DNA of 7,367 nucleotides from Spirochaetaceae bacterium. GTDB taxonomy: Bacteria > Spirochaetota > Spirochaetia > Treponematales > Breznakiellaceae. The notes beneath the pieces were generated by a model. The model saw nothing but the letters and a program-made list of their open reading frames with translations, was not told the origin of the DNA and did not search any database. Positions within the stretch are counted from its first letter, which is position 1, and the number at the start of each line of letters is the position of its first letter. The position numbers and the translations under genes were made by a program. The stretch is from NCBI GenBank assembly GCA_031284085.1, contig JAITAM010000037.1, positions 1 through 7,367 of the forward strand, written 5' to 3'. This document shows positions 5,672-7,367 of the stretch, piece after piece.

Positions 5672-7366
5672 ATGGCACGTAAATCAACAGCTTTCGATCC
5701 GGAAAGTGATGGAAAGAGCGGCACAGCATATAAATTGAGTTTATTGGGACACATTGAAAAAATCGTTGAATTATCAGAAAAAAAAGGACTGTCGGACGAT
5801 TTTTTTGAGCGGGCGGCACAGCATATAACTGTCGTTACTGAAAAGCTTTCTGTAACGCCGATACAAGCGCTGCTTCTGTCGCATTTTCTTAACCGCTGTG
5901 ATGATCAAGCAATTAGCATTGATGATATATCCGAGTCAATCAAATGCAGTAAAATCCGCATTATTCAGTATATGAACGAATTGGATGAACTGGAAAAGAG
6001 GAAATTTATCTGCTGCTGCCGGGAATTCAAGAGTACTTCATACCGTGTTCCCCTGTACGTCATTACTGCGTTACGAAAAGATGAAAAACCTGAACCGGAA
6101 CATTATGAAAATATTTCTATCAATGAATTCTTTACCGCAATAGAGAATTTTTTCGAGCAGTGCAGTGAGAGCGAATTGACTTTTGAAGCACTGCATAGTG
6201 AATTAAATTGCCTGATTGAGAATAACGCGCATCTGCTTTTTTGCCAAAAGCTAAAAAACTTTCATCTGGGCGATAATGACGAAATGCTCTTGTTATACTT
6301 TTGCCATTTATTTGTTAATAACGATGATGATAACATAGACTGCCATGACATCGGTAGTATTTTTGAGCATAAAACGGTATTCCGGCAAATAAAAAGAGCT
6401 TTAGAGAACGGCACACATGAACTGATTCTGCAAGATTTTATTGAAAATGCTCATAATGACGGCTTTGTGGACCGTGAATCGTTCAAGTTGACTGATAAAA
6501 CTAAAAATGATCTCTTAGTGGAACTGAATATCAATCAGCAGCAAAACAGAAACAAGAAAGACCTGCTCTTGTCCAACACTATTCTTGTAAAGAAGATGTT
6601 TTATAATGAAAAAGAAGCGACAAAAATCAAGCATTTAACTGATCTTTTGCAAAAAGATAATTTCGCTGCGGTACAAAAACGACTTCTTGAGAGCGGGCTG
6701 CGCACCGGTTTTGCCTGTCTTTTTTCAGGTCTGCCTGGTACCGGGAAAACGGAAACGGTTTTTCAAATAGCCCGTGAAACCGGCCGTGATATTATGCAGG
6801 TTGATATATCATCAGTAAAGAGTATGTGGTTTGGAGAGAGTGAAAAACAAGTAAAAGATATATTTGATCGCTACAGAGTCCGCGTAGAAGCTACGGAACT
6901 CGCGCCGATTCTGCTGTTTAACGAAGCTGATGCAATTATCGGCCGGCGTAAGGAGCTAAGTGATGGAAACCGGGCAGTTGATCAGACTGAAAATGCTATG
7001 CAGAACATTATTTTGGAAGAATTCGAAAAGTTAAACGGTATTTTAATAGCGACGAGTAACTTAACTAAAAACATGGATAAGGCATTTGAACGCCGTTTTC
7101 TCTACAAGATAGAATTTGAAAAGCCGAATAAAGCTATCCGCCAATCTATATGGCAAGCGATGATTCCAGCTTTGAGCGATAATGAAGCTATACAACTTGC
7201 CGGTCGTTATAATTTCTCAGGCGGGCAAATTGAAAATATTAGCCGCAAGCGTATTGTCGACAGCGTTATTTCCGGTGCAAACCCTTCGTTTGATATACTG
7301 CTCTCTTTTTGCCAAGATGAATTGATCGGCACAGATACATGGGCGCCCATGGGGTTTAAGCGCTAG
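5672..7366 (+). CDS. AAA+ ATPase with N-terminal winged-helix-like domain, function unknown
   Basis: Complete 564-residue cytoplasmic protein; the TAG at 7364-7366 is one base from the window edge. Residues about 59-138 (LSVTPIQALLLSHFL ... ISIDDISESIKCSKIRIIQYMNELDELEKRKFI ... YRVPLYVIT) read as a winged helix-turn-helix. Residues about 145-290 are acidic and unrecognised. The AAA+ module spans about 330-530: Walker A GLPGTGKT (353-360), substrate-loop-like SMWFGESEKQ (384-393), Walker B ILLFNEAD (413-420), sensor 1 ATSNLT (460-465), arginine pair ERRF (473-476) and sensor 2-like FSGGQIENI (515-523). Walker B has Asn417 where Asp is normal; Glu418 is kept. I recall a bacterial family, common in Bacteroidetes and sometimes labelled SpoVK- or FtsH-like, with the same FNEAD form. 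No protease HExxH motif and no membrane segment are visible, so it is not FtsH. The substrate is unknown; possible roles are protein remodelling or a DNA-bound switch. The gene looks more A+T rich than hisS. Confidence 0.9.
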   Translation: MARKSTAFDPESDGKSGTAYKLSLLGHIEKIVELSEKKGLSDDFFERAAQHITVVTEKLSVTPIQALLLSHFLNRCDDQAISIDDISESIKCSKIRIIQYMNELDELEKRKFICCCREFKSTSYRVPLYVITALRKDEKPEPEHYENISINEFFTAIENFFEQCSESELTFEALHSELNCLIENNAHLLFCQKLKNFHLGDNDEMLLLYFCHLFVNNDDDNIDCHDIGSIFEHKTVFRQIKRALENGTHELILQDFIENAHNDGFVDRESFKLTDKTKNDLLVELNINQQQNRNKKDLLLSNTILVKKMFYNEKEATKIKHLTDLLQKDNFAAVQKRLLESGLRTGFACLFSGLPGTGKTETVFQIARETGRDIMQVDISSVKSMWFGESEKQVKDIFDRYRVRVEATELAPILLFNEADAIIGRRKELSDGNRAVDQTENAMQNIILEEFEKLNGILIATSNLTKNMDKAFERRFLYKIEFEKPNKAIRQSIWQAMIPALSDNEAIQLAGRYNFSGGQIENISRKRIVDSVISGANPSFDILLSFCQDELIGTDTWAPMGFKR

Positions 7367-7367
7367 G

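Noticed and set aside
5672..7366. AAA+ protein as an FtsH-type protease
   Set aside because: There is no HExxH zinc motif, no membrane segment and no protease domain after the ATPase module.

Overview
The window looks like a chromosomal segment from a spirochaete, most likely a Treponema-like organism. That assignment is an inference from the style of the housekeeping proteins (Rep-type helicase, basic-tailed DEAD-box helicase, short Bacteroidetes/eukaryote-like HisRS) and the moderate base composition. No rRNA or other marker here settles it.

Layout, left to right. (1) Positions 1-162 hold the 3' end of a plus-strand gene, tentatively a family 13 glycoside hydrolase (alpha-amylase type). 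(2) Positions 163-292 are a short convergent gap filled with palindromic and dispersed repeat sequence. (3) Positions 293-3967 carry two minus-strand helicase genes. The upstream one is a DEAD-box RNA helicase (3967 to 2378). The downstream one is a Rep/PcrA-type superfamily 1 DNA helicase (2308 to 293). They are probably co-transcribed across a 69-base gap that contains two back-to-back inverted repeats. (4) Positions 3968-4376 are a 409-base divergent intergenic region. It holds an inverted repeat in the RNA-helicase leader, an in-register array of six 23-base units, a second copy of the dispersed repeat, and the hisS promoter area. (5) Positions 4377-7366 carry plus-strand hisS (histidyl-tRNA synthetase) followed five bases later by a complete gene for a winged-helix-like plus AAA+ ATPase protein. 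The AAA+ gene's Shine-Dalgarno overlaps the hisS stop region, so the two are probably translationally coupled.

The two helicases, one for RNA and one for DNA, and HisRS are housekeeping functions. The AAA+ ATPase is the least understood protein. Its Walker B motif has Asn where Asp is normal, while the catalytic Glu, sensor Asn and arginine-finger pair are retained. Its substrate cannot be deduced here, and any partner gene would lie beyond the right edge.

The most unusual DNA is non-coding. One item is the 23-base periodic array with two unit types in a single register. The other is the pair of direct repeat copies (201-290 and 4194-4310) that bracket the helicase pair. I see no tRNA, rRNA, CRISPR array, integrase or transposase gene, and no convincing complete new system inside these bases.
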